From Stenotrophomonas raiganjensis (SeqCode) (GTDB lineage: Bacteria; Pseudomonadota; Gammaproteobacteria; Xanthomonadales; Xanthomonadaceae), in assembly GCF_030658505.1 (NCBI RefSeq), contig NZ_JAUTXR010000138.1, positions 1-59,897 on the forward strand: a stretch of 59,897 nucleotides of DNA, in the 5' to 3' direction. How positions within the stretch are numbered: the first letter of the stretch is position 1; each line of letters begins with the position of its first letter. The translations under genes and the position numbers were made by a program. The notes under the pieces were generated by a model. It had not been told where the DNA came from and made no database searches. It was given only the letters and a program-made list of their open reading frames with translations. Positions 10,633 through 20,126 of this stretch are shown one piece after another.

Positions 10633-11244
10633 ATGCAGCTGACCAGCCAGAGCCTGACCAATGGCGCACCGATCAACCGTGAGTTCGCCGCGGGCGATGC
10701 CAACGGTTTTGCCCCCGACCGCAATCCGCACCTGGCTTGGAGCGGGGCGCCGGCCGGCACCCGCTCGTTCCTGCTGGTGTGCGTGGACCCGGACGTGCCG
10801 ACCGTGCCGGAGACGGTCGGCCGCAACGACATGAGCGTGCCGCGCGACCAGCCGCGTTGCGACTTCGTGCACTGGGTGATGGCCGACATCCCGGCCGTGG
10901 TGCAGGAGATCGCCGCTGGCAGTTGCAGCGATGGCTTCGTGGTGAAGGGCAAGCCCGCACCCACCGGGCCGGCCGGCAGCCGTCAGGGCCTGAACGACTT
11001 CACCGGTTGGTTTGCCGGCAACCCGGACATGGCCGGTGACTACCTGGGCTATGACGGCCCGTATCCGCCGTTCAACGATGAGCGCGTGCACCGCTACTTC
11101 TTCCGGGTGTTCGCGCTGGACGTGGCGGCGCTGGACCTGCCGCAGCGCTTCACTGCCGCCGACGCCTACCGCGCCATGCATGGCCACGTGCTGGCCGAAG
11201 CGGCACTGCATGGCACCTATACGCTGAACCCTGCACTGGGCTGA
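10633..11244 (+). CDS. YbhB/YbcL family PEBP-like protein
   Basis: This 203-residue protein belongs to the phosphatidylethanolamine-binding/Raf kinase inhibitor-like superfamily. The ligand-pocket motif CVDPDVP is near 50, HWVMADIP near 81, and the C-terminal HRYFFRVFALD near 153. It is longer than E. coli YbhB (158 aa) because of loops near 60 and 110. A GAGGAG Shine-Dalgarno 9 nt upstream fixes the ATG at 10633. The cellular role of bacterial members is not established. Last gene of the plus-strand run, followed by SMAG repeats. Confidence 0.87.
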   Translation: MQLTSQSLTNGAPINREFAAGDANGFAPDRNPHLAWSGAPAGTRSFLLVCVDPDVPTVPETVGRNDMSVPRDQPRCDFVHWVMADIPAVVQEIAAGSCSDGFVVKGKPAPTGPAGSRQGLNDFTGWFAGNPDMAGDYLGYDGPYPPFNDERVHRYFFRVFALDVAALDLPQRFTAADAYRAMHGHVLAEAALHGTYTLNPALG

Positions 11245-11256
11245 GCAGCGCACAGG

Positions 11257-11369
11257 GTAGAGCCGGCCGCTGGCCGGCTTCTGCAGGCAACTGCGGCAAT
11301 GTGTGGAAAATGCCGGCCAGCGGCCGGCACTACCGACAGCGTCGAGCCATGCTCGACTGCTTCTGCTAC
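11257..11369. repeat. SMAG repeat group between convergent genes
   Basis: A unit at 11257-11279 (GTAG, stem AGCCGGCC/GGCCGGCT) faces an inverted unit at 11311-11333 (stem TGCCGGCC/GGCCGGCA, ending CTAC), giving a head-to-head dimer able to form a large hairpin. A third, weaker palindrome (GTCGAG/CTCGAC) ends in CTAC at 11366-11369, and that CTA is the stop codon of the reductase gene on the minus strand. Confidence 0.75.
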
Positions 11370-11899
11370 ACGATTGACCGGCAGTAATCGGCAAACCGCG
11401 CCAGGAACCTATCCGCGTCGGCGCGGTGCGCTTCCGATTGCAGTACGTCACCGACCTGCTCGGGTTCCAGGCCCAGCACCGGTACACGCAGGAACAGCGC
11501 CGTACTGAACGCGGAACTGACTGTGGACAGTACCGCACGCAGCGCCTGCAGCATGTCTTCGCCACGGTGCGAGGCGTGTACCAGGGCGATCGGCCGACCG
11601 ACGATCTGGTCGCCGGACACCAGCCAGTCAATCGCGTTCTTCAGTCCGCCGGGAATACCGCGCACGTATTCCGGGCTGCAGACCAGCACACCGTCGCTGC
11701 GCGCGATGGCCTGCTTGAAGCGCGTCACGCTGCCGGGTTCTTCGGTGCCTTCCAGATCGGGTGAGAACACCGGCAGTTCGCCGACGCCGGTGTAGACCTC
11801 CATCTCCATTCCAGGCGGTGCGACGGCTTTCAGGGCGATCAGCAGGGCGGTGTTGGTCGACTGCCGGCGCGCACTTCCGGAAATGGCAAGAATCTTCAT
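11366..11899 (-). CDS. NADPH-dependent FMN reductase-like flavoprotein
   Basis: A 177-residue flavodoxin-fold protein of the NADPH-dependent FMN reductase/azoreductase family. The phosphate loop is ISGSARRQSTN at residues 6-16, and the FMN-contacting loop is SPEYVRGIPGGLKNAIDWL around 75-93. It probably reduces FMN or quinones in the cytosol. Its TAG stop lies inside the GTAG head of a SMAG-like palindrome, so its last residues may be shaped by the repeat. Convergent with the YbhB-like gene. Confidence 0.88.
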   Translation of the reverse strand: MKILAISGSARRQSTNTALLIALKAVAPPGMEMEVYTGVGELPVFSPDLEGTEEPGSVTRFKQAIARSDGVLVCSPEYVRGIPGGLKNAIDWLVSGDQIVGRPIALVHASHRGEDMLQALRAVLSTVSSAFSTALFLRVPVLGLEPEQVGDVLQSEAHRADADRFLARFADYCRSIV

Positions 11900-12003
11900 C
11901 GCGGAAGGCTAGCACGCGGGTTCTGCCTTGCTTCCGCCAGCAACAGACGACGGTTCGGGCACTGCGGTGCCACCGTCCTTCCGTTGCCGGATTCACGCGA
12001 GGC

Positions 12004-12095
12004 AGCCGGCCAGCGGCCGGTTCTACCCCATGCAACGAAGAAGGGCGGCCTTTCGGCCGCCCTTCACCCGTCAGCCGACTGACAGTCGGCTCTAC
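12004..12095. repeat. two SMAG units flanking a hairpin
   Basis: Units at 12004-12026 (AGCCGGCC/GGCCGGTT, ending CTAC) and 12073-12095 (AGCCGACTG/CAGTCGGCT, ending CTAC) lie in the same inverted orientation on either side of a GC hairpin at 12040-12065. They sit directly downstream of the META/DUF4377 gene. Confidence 0.7.
12040..12065 (-). terminator. hairpin downstream of the META/DUF4377 gene
   Basis: An 11-bp perfect stem (GAAGGGCGGCC with GGCCGCCCTTC) has a 4-nt loop. Read on the minus strand it is followed by a short T-rich stretch (TTCGTT), making it a plausible but weak rho-independent terminator. Confidence 0.55.
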
Positions 12096-12096
12096 A

Positions 12097-12921
12097 TCAC
12101 TTCTCGATGGCCGACTCGACCACCATGTCCAGCACGTACGCCTGCGACGGCGCATCGGCCGGCGGGTTCTTCACTTCGTAGCGCTTCACGCGCACCACGT
12201 TGCGCACGCCATTTTCGTGGGTGTAGCCCTCGATGTTGCCGTAGAAGTTCTCGAACTTGCCCGGCTCACCCTGCTTCAGGCCCTTGTCGTCGAACTTCAC
12301 TTCACGCACCTGCAGGCACTGGTAGTCCGGGATCAGCGGGTGCGAGCACTTCTCGGTCTTCGCGGCCACTTCCAGGAACACGGTTTCGCCGGCGCCGCCG
12401 TAGCGGGTTTCAGCGGTCGGTTCCGGGTTGAACACCAGCTTGTCGCCCTTGGCAGTGGTCAGGGTCAGCTTGCCATCGGCATCCTGCTCGGCCTTCAGTT
12501 CGCCCTGCAGGCGGCTCGACACGGCTTCGTCCAGCGCCATCAGCGCCTTGTCGGTGCAGGCCATCATGGTCGAGGCCATCGCACTGACCGTCAGCTTGCC
12601 GTCGGCCAGGGTGTAGCCGCCGCCCATGCGGTTGCAGGTGTTGCTGACCGACAGGCGGCCATCAGCGAAGTCCAGGGTGACCGGCTTGTCTTCTCGGGCG
12701 AACAGCGCGTCGATGCGCTTGCCGTCGGCGCCGGTGGCCTGCTGCAGCAGCCAGTGCTGGCTCTGCAGGCGCTGCGCATCCAGGTGCGCCAGCGTCTGCT
12801 GGTCTGCTGCCTTGGCCGCGGCCGGGGCCACGTCGTCGCCGCCGTTGCCGGCCGGGGCCGGGGTCTGGCTGCAGGCGGCCATCAGGGCCAGCGGGAGGAG
12901 CAGGGTGAGCTTGCGGTTCAT
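12097..12921 (-). CDS. META and DUF4377 domain lipoprotein
   Basis: This 274-residue lipoprotein has lipobox LMAAC (Cys17) and an Ala/Pro linker. Residues about 45-165 form a META/HslJ-like domain (SQHWLL at the start; SNTCNRMGGGYTLADGKL and TMMACTD in the centre). About 180-274 is a DUF4377-type domain beginning near FLEVAAKTEKCSHPLIPDYQCLQVRE. HslJ-type META proteins are linked to stress and novobiocin resistance; the function of this two-domain form is not known. It is probably anchored in the outer membrane facing the periplasm. Upstream and divergent context is uppP on the same strand. Confidence 0.85.
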   Translation of the reverse strand: MNRKLTLLLPLALMAACSQTPAPAGNGGDDVAPAAAKAADQQTLAHLDAQRLQSQHWLLQQATGADGKRIDALFAREDKPVTLDFADGRLSVSNTCNRMGGGYTLADGKLTVSAMASTMMACTDKALMALDEAVSSRLQGELKAEQDADGKLTLTTAKGDKLVFNPEPTAETRYGGAGETVFLEVAAKTEKCSHPLIPDYQCLQVREVKFDDKGLKQGEPGKFENFYGNIEGYTHENGVRNVVRVKRYEVKNPPADAPSQAYVLDMVVESAIEK

Positions 12922-12994
12922 GGTGATTCTCCTTGGGGAACCGTGGGGGAAACGGGGTGGGGCCGGCGATGGGGTTGCCGCGACCCGGCGCTGT

Positions 12995-13789
12995 TCAGCT
13001 GCCGGAGGGCAACCACAGCAGCAGCGCCGCGCCCAGCGCGATGCGGTAGATGGCGAAGGCGGTGAACCTGTGCGACTTGATGTAGCCCATCAGCCACTTC
13101 ACTACGACGAAGCCGGTGATGGCCGCGGCAAGGAAGGCCACGCCCACGTCGGTCCAGTTCTCGCTGCCCAGCTGCCCGTCCCTGGCCAGTTCCAGGAAGG
13201 TGTAGGCGCTGGCGGCGAACATGGTGGGGATGCCGACCAGGAACACGAACTCGGCGGCAGCCGCGCGGCGGCTCAGGCCCAGCAGCATGGCCAGGAAGAT
13301 CGCCGAGGCCGAGCGCGAGGTGCCGGGGAACACGCCGGCCACCACCTGCGCCAGGCCGACACCGATCGCCACCGTCCAGGTCACCTGGTCGCGGTCGGGC
13401 AGGCGTGCGGTGTAGGCCTCCACCAGCAGCATCCACGCGCCACCGATGATCAGCGCCCAGGCCACCGGGCTGACCGTCTCCGGCAGCGACCAGCCGGCCT
13501 TGCGCACCACCAGCCCGACCACCGCGGTGACCAGGAAGGCGGCGCCCAGCTTGAACACGTAGTCGCGGTTCTCGCGCTGGTTGAAGCCGGTGGCCAGCTG
13601 CAGCAGGCGCTGGCGGAACACCAGCACCACGGCCACGATCGCGCCGGCCTGGATGATGATGTTGAAGAAGTCCGAGCGGGCCCCCAGCCAGTGCTGGGCG
13701 ATGAGCAGGTGGCCGGTGCTGGAGATCGGCAGGAATTCGGTCAAGCCTTCGAGGATGCCCAGCAACAGGGCGGAGAGCAGGTCGGACAT
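12995..13789 (-). CDS. uppP: undecaprenyl-diphosphatase (BacA/UppP)
   Basis: This 264-residue polytopic membrane protein dephosphorylates undecaprenyl pyrophosphate to recycle the lipid carrier for peptidoglycan and O-antigen synthesis. The signature EGLTEFLPISSTGHL is at residues 14-28, and PGTSRS near 165 provides the second active-site segment. The length matches the family (265-275 aa). The start at 13789 (MSDLLSALLLG) is preferred over a far upstream in-frame ATG because the transmembrane helix starts here. Divergent from glnA across a 223 bp regulatory region. Confidence 0.95.
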   Translation of the reverse strand: MSDLLSALLLGILEGLTEFLPISSTGHLLIAQHWLGARSDFFNIIIQAGAIVAVVLVFRQRLLQLATGFNQRENRDYVFKLGAAFLVTAVVGLVVRKAGWSLPETVSPVAWALIIGGAWMLLVEAYTARLPDRDQVTWTVAIGVGLAQVVAGVFPGTSRSASAIFLAMLLGLSRRAAAAEFVFLVGIPTMFAASAYTFLELARDGQLGSENWTDVGVAFLAAAITGFVVVKWLMGYIKSHRFTAFAIYRIALGAALLLWLPSGS

Positions 13790-13847
13790 GGACAGTGCGT
13801 GCACGCGCGGCGGAAGGAAGAAGGCCGAGAGGATAGACGATCCCTGC

Positions 13848-13864
13848 CGCACCAAACGGGTGCG
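13848..13864 (+). promoter_or_regulatory. NtrC-binding site 1 upstream of glnA
   Basis: CGCACCAAACGGGTGCG fits the NtrC palindrome (GCAC half-sites, 17 bp span). Together with site 2 it forms a 16-bp exact inverted repeat. It lies about 127 bp upstream of the predicted transcription start, the distance expected of an enhancer. Confidence 0.75.
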
Positions 13865-13876
13865 TCTGGCGATGAG

Positions 13877-13893
13877 TGCACCCGTTTGGTGCG
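13877..13893 (+). promoter_or_regulatory. NtrC-binding site 2 upstream of glnA
   Basis: TGCACCCGTTTGGTGCG matches the NtrC consensus TGCACY-N5-GGTGCA at all but the last base. The two sites are centred 29 bp apart, about three helical turns, close to the 32 bp of the E. coli glnA enhancer. Confidence 0.8.
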
Positions 13894-13955
13894 CGGCGAT
13901 CTGCACCGGTCCGGGGCGCCCTTTTTCAAATCAATGACTTGCGGGCTGTAAAAAG

Positions 13956-13972
13956 TTGGCACGGTCGTTGCT
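13956..13972 (+). promoter_or_regulatory. sigma-54 promoter of glnA
   Basis: TTGGCACGGTCGTTGCT has the -24 GG (13958-13959) and -12 GC (13970-13971) with exactly 10 nt between them, a near-perfect match to TGGCACG-N4-TTGC. Predicted start of transcription is about 13983, 30 nt before the glnA ATG. Confidence 0.9.
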
Positions 13973-14012
13973 GTACCTCAGCAGGCATTCATCCCCATCC
14001 GAGGTCGTACCG

Positions 14013-16108
<2,096 letters not shown>

Positions 16109-16130
16109 CCCCCTTCCGGAGACTCCCCCA

Positions 16131-17561
16131 ATGAAGATGCGCCTTCTCACCGGGTGGCAGGCCCGGTTCCATGTCGTGTGGCTGTTGATGCTGCTCAGCG
16201 CGTTCGCCGTCGGTGCGTGGCCGGGCAGCGCCCATGCCCAGGCACAGGTGTCGCCGCTGCCGAGCGAAACCGTTGCGGTCGAACCGCTGCAGGACCCTGC
16301 CGCTGCAGCCGCTGCGCCGGCCGTGGCCGAAGCGGCCGCCGCCTATGATCGTGGCGACGTGGCCTGGATGCTCACCTCCACCCTGCTGGTGCTGATGATG
16401 GTGGTGCCGGGCCTGGCTCTGTTCTACGGCGGCCTGGTGCGTTCGAAGAACGTGCTTTCGGTGCTCAGCCAGATCCTGGTGGTGTTCTCGCTGGTGCTGC
16501 TGCTGTGGGTGGCCTATGGCTACAGCGCGGTGTTCAGCGCGGGCAATCCGTTCTTCGGCTCGTTCACCGAATTCGCCTTCCTCAAGGGCTTCACCCCCGA
16601 GTCGGTGGGCAACACGCCGATCAAGGGACTGCCGGACTATCTGTTCGTCGCCTTCCAGTCGACCTTCGCCGGCATCACCACCGCGCTGATCGTCGGTGCC
16701 TTCGCCGAACGCATCAAGTTCCGTGCCGTGCTGCTGTTCTCGGCGCTGTGGTTCACCCTCAGCTACATTCCGATGGCACATATCGTCTGGGGTGGCGGCT
16801 ACCTGGGTGAGCTGGGCGCGATCGATTTCGCCGGCGGCACCGTGGTGCACATCAATGCGGGTGTTGCCGGCCTGGTGGCTGCCTGGTTCGTCGGCAAGCG
16901 CCTGGGCTATGGCCAGACCGCGCTGAAGCCGCACAACGTGCCGTTCACCTACATCGGCGCGATGCTGCTGTGGGTCGGCTGGTTCGGCTTCAATGCCGGC
17001 TCGGCGGCAGCGGCCGATACCGTGGCCTCGCTGGCCTTCCTCAATACCGTGCTGGCTACTGCCGCAGCGGTGCTGGGCTGGACGCTGGTGGAGGCCATCA
17101 GCAAGGGCAAGCCGTCGGCACTGGGCGCTGCCTCGGGCGCGGTGGCCGGCCTGGTCGGCATCACCCCGGCCTGCGGCACCGTCGGCCCGCTCGGCGCGAT
17201 CATCATCGGTTTCGTCGCCGGCGTGGTCTGCGTGTGGGGCGTGACCGGTTTGAAGCGCCTGCTGAAGGTGGACGACACCGCCGACGTGTTCGGCGTGCAT
17301 GGTGTCGGCGGCATCGTCGGTGCGATTCTCACCGGTGTGTTCAGTGCACAGTCGCTGGGGGGCACCAAAGCCGATCTGGATATCGCCCATCAGGTCTGGG
17401 TGCAGGTGGTCAGCGTCGGCCTCACCGTGGTGTGGTCGGCGGTGGTGACCACGCTGATCCTGCTGGTGGTGCGCAGCGTGGTCGGCCTGCGCGTGACCGA
17501 GGAAGCCGAGCGCACTGGCCTGGATGTGACCTCGCACGGCGAGTCCGCCTACGAGGCCTGA
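16131..17561 (+). CDS. amtB: ammonium transporter AmtB
   Basis: This 476-residue protein has a cleavable signal peptide (about 1-36, ending AHA) and a low-complexity Ala linker. From about residue 70 come eleven transmembrane helices of the Amt/Rh family. Conserved parts include GLALFYGGLVRSKNVLS in helix 1, PMAHIVWGGGYL with the first pore histidine, and FGVHGVGGIVGAILTG with the second. It moves ammonium/ammonia into the cytoplasm and is blocked by GlnK. Co-transcribed with glnK (22 bp gap) and followed by a terminator at 17572. Confidence 0.97.
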   Translation: MKMRLLTGWQARFHVVWLLMLLSAFAVGAWPGSAHAQAQVSPLPSETVAVEPLQDPAAAAAAPAVAEAAAAYDRGDVAWMLTSTLLVLMMVVPGLALFYGGLVRSKNVLSVLSQILVVFSLVLLLWVAYGYSAVFSAGNPFFGSFTEFAFLKGFTPESVGNTPIKGLPDYLFVAFQSTFAGITTALIVGAFAERIKFRAVLLFSALWFTLSYIPMAHIVWGGGYLGELGAIDFAGGTVVHINAGVAGLVAAWFVGKRLGYGQTALKPHNVPFTYIGAMLLWVGWFGFNAGSAAAADTVASLAFLNTVLATAAAVLGWTLVEAISKGKPSALGAASGAVAGLVGITPACGTVGPLGAIIIGFVAGVVCVWGVTGLKRLLKVDDTADVFGVHGVGGIVGAILTGVFSAQSLGGTKADLDIAHQVWVQVVSVGLTVVWSAVVTTLILLVVRSVVGLRVTEEAERTGLDVTSHGESAYEA

Positions 17562-17571
17562 GGTATCGGCG

Positions 17572-17600
17572 GGCGGCCCTGCGGGGCCGCCTTTGCGTTG
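17572..17600 (+). terminator. amtB terminator
   Basis: Stem GGCGGCCC/GGGCCGCC with a 4-nt loop, followed by TTTGCGTT, 10 bp after the amtB stop. Confidence 0.7.
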
Positions 17601-17601
17601 G

Positions 17602-17662
17602 GTGGCTGCCAGGCTTGCCTGGCACTGCTCCTGCTCTGGTGGATGCCGACCGTGGGTCGGCA
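17602..17662. repeat. two degenerate SMAG-like palindromes
   Basis: GTGG in place of GTAG precedes the stem TGCCAGGC/GCCTGGCA (17602-17625), and a second GTGG unit has TGCCGACC/GGTCGGCA (about 17639-17662). Both look like decayed members of the SMAG family. Confidence 0.5.
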
Positions 17663-17692
17663 CGGCGGCATGCATCATCGCGCCTGATCGCG

Positions 17693-17698
17693 CACAAT
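17693..17698 (+). promoter_or_regulatory. -10-like hexamer, possible leaderless promoter
   Basis: CACAAT ends 6 nt before the ATG at 17705 and no Shine-Dalgarno lies in between, which suggests a leaderless transcript for the amidase gene. Confidence 0.4.
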
Positions 17699-17704
17699 CG
17701 GCTC

Positions 17705-18451
17705 ATGCACCCGATCCGCGCCACTCTGATGCTCTCGGCCTGCCTGCTGCTGGCCGCCTGCGCCTCCACGCCGCAGGAAACCCGCAACCCGCTCGCCACC
17801 TGGGTGCCGTCACCCAACCAGAATGCGCGCACGCCGGTCATCATCGTCATCCACCACACCGAGCAGAAGTCGGTGCAGCAGAGCCTGCATACGCTGCGCA
17901 CCGCCAACAGCGGAGGGCCGGTCAGTGCGCACTACCTGATCGGCGCCGATGGCCATCGCTACCAGCTGGTCGCTGATGAGCGCCGCGCGTGGCATGCCGG
18001 CGCCGGGCGCTGGGGCACCATCACCGATCTCAACTCCGCCTCGATCGGCATCGAGCTCGACAACGATGGCCGCAGTCCGTTCAGTGCGGCGCAGATCGAA
18101 TCGCTGATCGTGCTGCTGCGCGATCTCACCACCCGCCTGAACATTCCGCCGCGCCAGGTGATCGGCCATGCCGACCTGGCGCCGACGCGCAAGCAGGATC
18201 CGAGCCGGTTCTTCCCGTGGCAGCAGCTGGCGGAGGCTGGATTCGGCGTCTGGCCGCGCGCCGCCGATGGTGCCGCACCCGAAGGCTTTGACGCGTGGAA
18301 TGCGCTGGCTCGTTTCGGCTATCCGCTCGATAACCGGGACGCCACCGTCGCCGCCTTCCACCGTCGTTTCCGGGGCCGCGACGACCTGCCGAAGACACTG
18401 GATGCCGAAGACGCCCGCATCCTGCATTCCCTGCTGCTGCAGACGCCCTGA
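17705..18451 (+). CDS. AmiD-like N-acetylmuramoyl-L-alanine amidase lipoprotein
   Basis: This 248-residue lipoprotein (lipobox LLAAC, Cys about 19) has an Amidase_2 domain. Zinc ligands are His in VIHHTEQ, His in GHADLAPTRKQDPS and the Asp of KQDP, the AmpD/AmiD arrangement. The C-terminal 60 residues resemble the peptidoglycan-binding-like tail of AmiD (FGYPLDNRDATVAAFHRRF). It cleaves the amide bond between MurNAc and the stem peptide, here from the outer-membrane periplasmic face, in contrast to cytosolic AmpD. It lies between amtB and mltA. Confidence 0.88.
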   Translation: MHPIRATLMLSACLLLAACASTPQETRNPLATWVPSPNQNARTPVIIVIHHTEQKSVQQSLHTLRTANSGGPVSAHYLIGADGHRYQLVADERRAWHAGAGRWGTITDLNSASIGIELDNDGRSPFSAAQIESLIVLLRDLTTRLNIPPRQVIGHADLAPTRKQDPSRFFPWQQLAEAGFGVWPRAADGAAPEGFDAWNALARFGYPLDNRDATVAAFHRRFRGRDDLPKTLDAEDARILHSLLLQTP

Positions 18452-18484
18452 TCCGGCGCATGAACGCTTGACCCCGCGCTGGGT

Positions 18485-18508
18485 TGCCGCCCAGCGGCCG
18501 GCACTCCA
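18485..18508. repeat. degenerate SMAG-like palindrome
   Basis: TGCCGCCCAGCGGCCGGCA followed by CTCCAC instead of CTAC, overlapping the 5' flank of mltA. Confidence 0.45.
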
Positions 18509-18518
18509 CCATGGCGGC

Positions 18519-19685
18519 ATGATCGATTCCGCCATCTTCTTCAAGCGCAACCACTGCGCCCTGCTGGCAGCGGCCGTGCTCGCAGGCTGCTCCACCACCG
18601 CTCCCCGCACCGGAACCGAAGTGCCGACGCCGGTCACGCCGCCCGCGGCCACCTATGCCAAGGCCGCATGGAGTGCATTGCCCCCGGTCTCCGACAGCGA
18701 CCTGCAGGCGGGCTTCGCTGCCTGGCGCGGCAGCTGCACCCGCCTGAAGAACGATGCGGTCTGGGCCAGGCCCTGCGCCACCGCCGCGACGGTTTCGGAC
18801 AAGGATCCGGCGGCGATCCGCCAGTTCCTGCAGCGCGATCTGGATGTCTATGCACTGCGTGCCGGCGGCCACCAGGCCGACGGGCTCATTACCGGCTACT
18901 ACGAGCCGATCTACCCCGGCAGCCTCACCCGTACCGACAAGGCCACGGTGCCGGTCTACGGCACGCCGGATGATCTGATCGTGGTGCAGCTGGACAGCGT
19001 CTACCCGGAATTGAAGGGCAAGCGCCTGCGCGGGCGCGTCGAGGGCAAGGTGCTCAAGCCCTATGACGACGCCGGCACCATCGCGGCCAAGGGCGCCAAG
19101 GCCCCGGTACTGGCCTGGCTGACCGATCCGATGGACCTGCAGCTGCTGCAGATCCAGGGCTCGGGCCGGGTGCGCCTGGGCGACGGCACGCAGGTACGGC
19201 TGGCCTATGCCGAGCAGAATGGCCACCCCTACCGTGCCATCGGCCGCTGGCTGGTGGACCAGGGCCAGTTGAAGAAGGAAGACGTCACCATGGACGCCAT
19301 CCGCACCTGGGCGCGGGCCCATCCCGCGCGCGTGCCGGAACTGCTGCGCAGCAACCCCAGCTACGTGTTCTTCGTGCGCACCCCGGACAGCCCGGAGGGT
19401 CCGCGCGGTTCACTGAATGTGCCGCTCACCGCTGGCTACAGCGTCGCAGTGGATCGCAGCGTGGTGCCGCTGGGCAGCCTGCTGTGGCTGTCCACCACGC
19501 GCCCGGACGGCAGCCCGGTGGTGCGCCCGGTGGCCGCGCAGGACACCGGCGGCGCCATCGCCGGCGAAGTGCGCGCCGACCTGTACTGGGGCAGCGGCGA
19601 CGCCGCCGGCAAGCTGGCCGGTGACATGAAGCAGAAGGGCAACATCTGGATGCTGTGGCCGAAGGGCGTGGCCTTGCCGCAGTAA
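18519..19685 (+). CDS. mltA: membrane-bound lytic murein transglycosylase A
   Basis: This 388-residue lipoprotein has lipobox LAGC (Cys about 24). It contains the MltA core (GLITGYYEP near 125; LLQIQGSGRVRLGDG near 210) and a C-terminal 3D domain, with the catalytic Asp in VAAQDTGGAIAGEVRADLYWG. It cleaves the MurNAc-GlcNAc bond to give 1,6-anhydro-muropeptides during wall remodelling. The ATG at 18519 is favoured over one at 18511 because it is in frame and gives a good lipoprotein leader. With the adjacent AmiD-like amidase it forms a peptidoglycan-cleaving pair inside the nitrogen-control region. Confidence 0.93.
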   Translation: MIDSAIFFKRNHCALLAAAVLAGCSTTAPRTGTEVPTPVTPPAATYAKAAWSALPPVSDSDLQAGFAAWRGSCTRLKNDAVWARPCATAATVSDKDPAAIRQFLQRDLDVYALRAGGHQADGLITGYYEPIYPGSLTRTDKATVPVYGTPDDLIVVQLDSVYPELKGKRLRGRVEGKVLKPYDDAGTIAAKGAKAPVLAWLTDPMDLQLLQIQGSGRVRLGDGTQVRLAYAEQNGHPYRAIGRWLVDQGQLKKEDVTMDAIRTWARAHPARVPELLRSNPSYVFFVRTPDSPEGPRGSLNVPLTAGYSVAVDRSVVPLGSLLWLSTTRPDGSPVVRPVAAQDTGGAIAGEVRADLYWGSGDAAGKLAGDMKQKGNIWMLWPKGVALPQ

Positions 19686-19692
19686 GTCGGCT

Positions 19693-19730
19693 GGGGCAGA
19701 TCCGTTTCCGCAGGAAAGGGATCTGACCCC
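19693..19730. repeat. 38-bp palindromic repeat, copy 1
   Basis: An imperfect inverted repeat reads GGGGCAGATCCGTTTCC into GGAAAGGGATCTGACCCC across a GCA centre. A close relative lies at 20058-20097, so the small gene 19751-20044 is bracketed by the two. Confidence 0.7.
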
Positions 19731-19738
19731 AAATGCCT

Positions 19739-19744
19739 GATAAT
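19739..19744 (+). promoter_or_regulatory. -10-like hexamer, possible leaderless promoter
   Basis: GATAAT in a TGATAATGG context (extended -10-like) ends 6 nt before the ATG at 19751, with no Shine-Dalgarno. Confidence 0.45.
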
Positions 19745-19750
19745 GGCGCC

Positions 19751-20044
19751 ATGAAGAACGTCAAAAGCAACACCACCAGGAAGTACTACAAGCACTGGGC
19801 CGAATCCGGCCTGGGCAAGGGCAACGTGCTGATGGAAGCCCGCGGCGAGAAGATCGTGCGCCAGGTGGAAATCTACGGCACGACCGCTGTCTGGGCCGAC
19901 GAACACGCCCACAGTGACGATCGTTTCCCGCTGGCCGACCAGCCGGTGTCGTTCCTGGATTTCGACGAGGATGACGAGATCTCTGCGCGCGAATTCGAAA
20001 GCGCCTGGAAGAAGGCGCGGCTGGCGACCGGCTACCCGGTGTAG
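19751..20044 (+). CDS. conserved hypothetical protein, 97 aa
   Basis: This 97-residue acidic protein has no signal peptide or membrane segment. Its C-terminus is rich in Asp/Glu (DFDEDDEISAREFESAWKKA). I do not recognise a characterised family. It starts at the ATG at 19751, since MKNVKSNTTRKYYKHWAESG reads as a natural N-terminus and a -10-like hexamer is positioned for a leaderless mRNA. Codon use is like that of neighbouring genes. It is bracketed by two related palindromic repeats, as if the gene and repeats were once inserted as a unit. Confidence 0.75.
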   Translation: MKNVKSNTTRKYYKHWAESGLGKGNVLMEARGEKIVRQVEIYGTTAVWADEHAHSDDRFPLADQPVSFLDFDEDDEISAREFESAWKKARLATGYPV

Positions 20045-20057
20045 TCCTGCTTGAGCC

Positions 20058-20097
20058 GGGGTCAGAGCCGTTTCCTGACGGAAAGGGATCCGACCCC
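20058..20097. repeat. 40-bp palindromic repeat, copy 2
   Basis: GGGGTCAGAGCCGTTTCC pairs with GGAAAGGGATCCGACCCC around a TGAC centre. It is very similar to 19693-19730 and ends only 12 bp before the NtrC site of ntrB. Confidence 0.7.
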
Positions 20098-20109
20098 GAA
20101 CCCACGTTT

Positions 20110-20126
20110 TGCACTACATTGGTGCA
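20110..20126 (+). promoter_or_regulatory. NtrC-binding site abutting the ntrB start codon
   Basis: TGCACTACATTGGTGCA is an exact match to the NtrC consensus TGCACY-N5-TGGTGCA. It ends one base before the ntrB ATG and encloses a -10-like TACATT at 20115-20120, so bound NtrC would cover the promoter and repress it. Confidence 0.75.
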
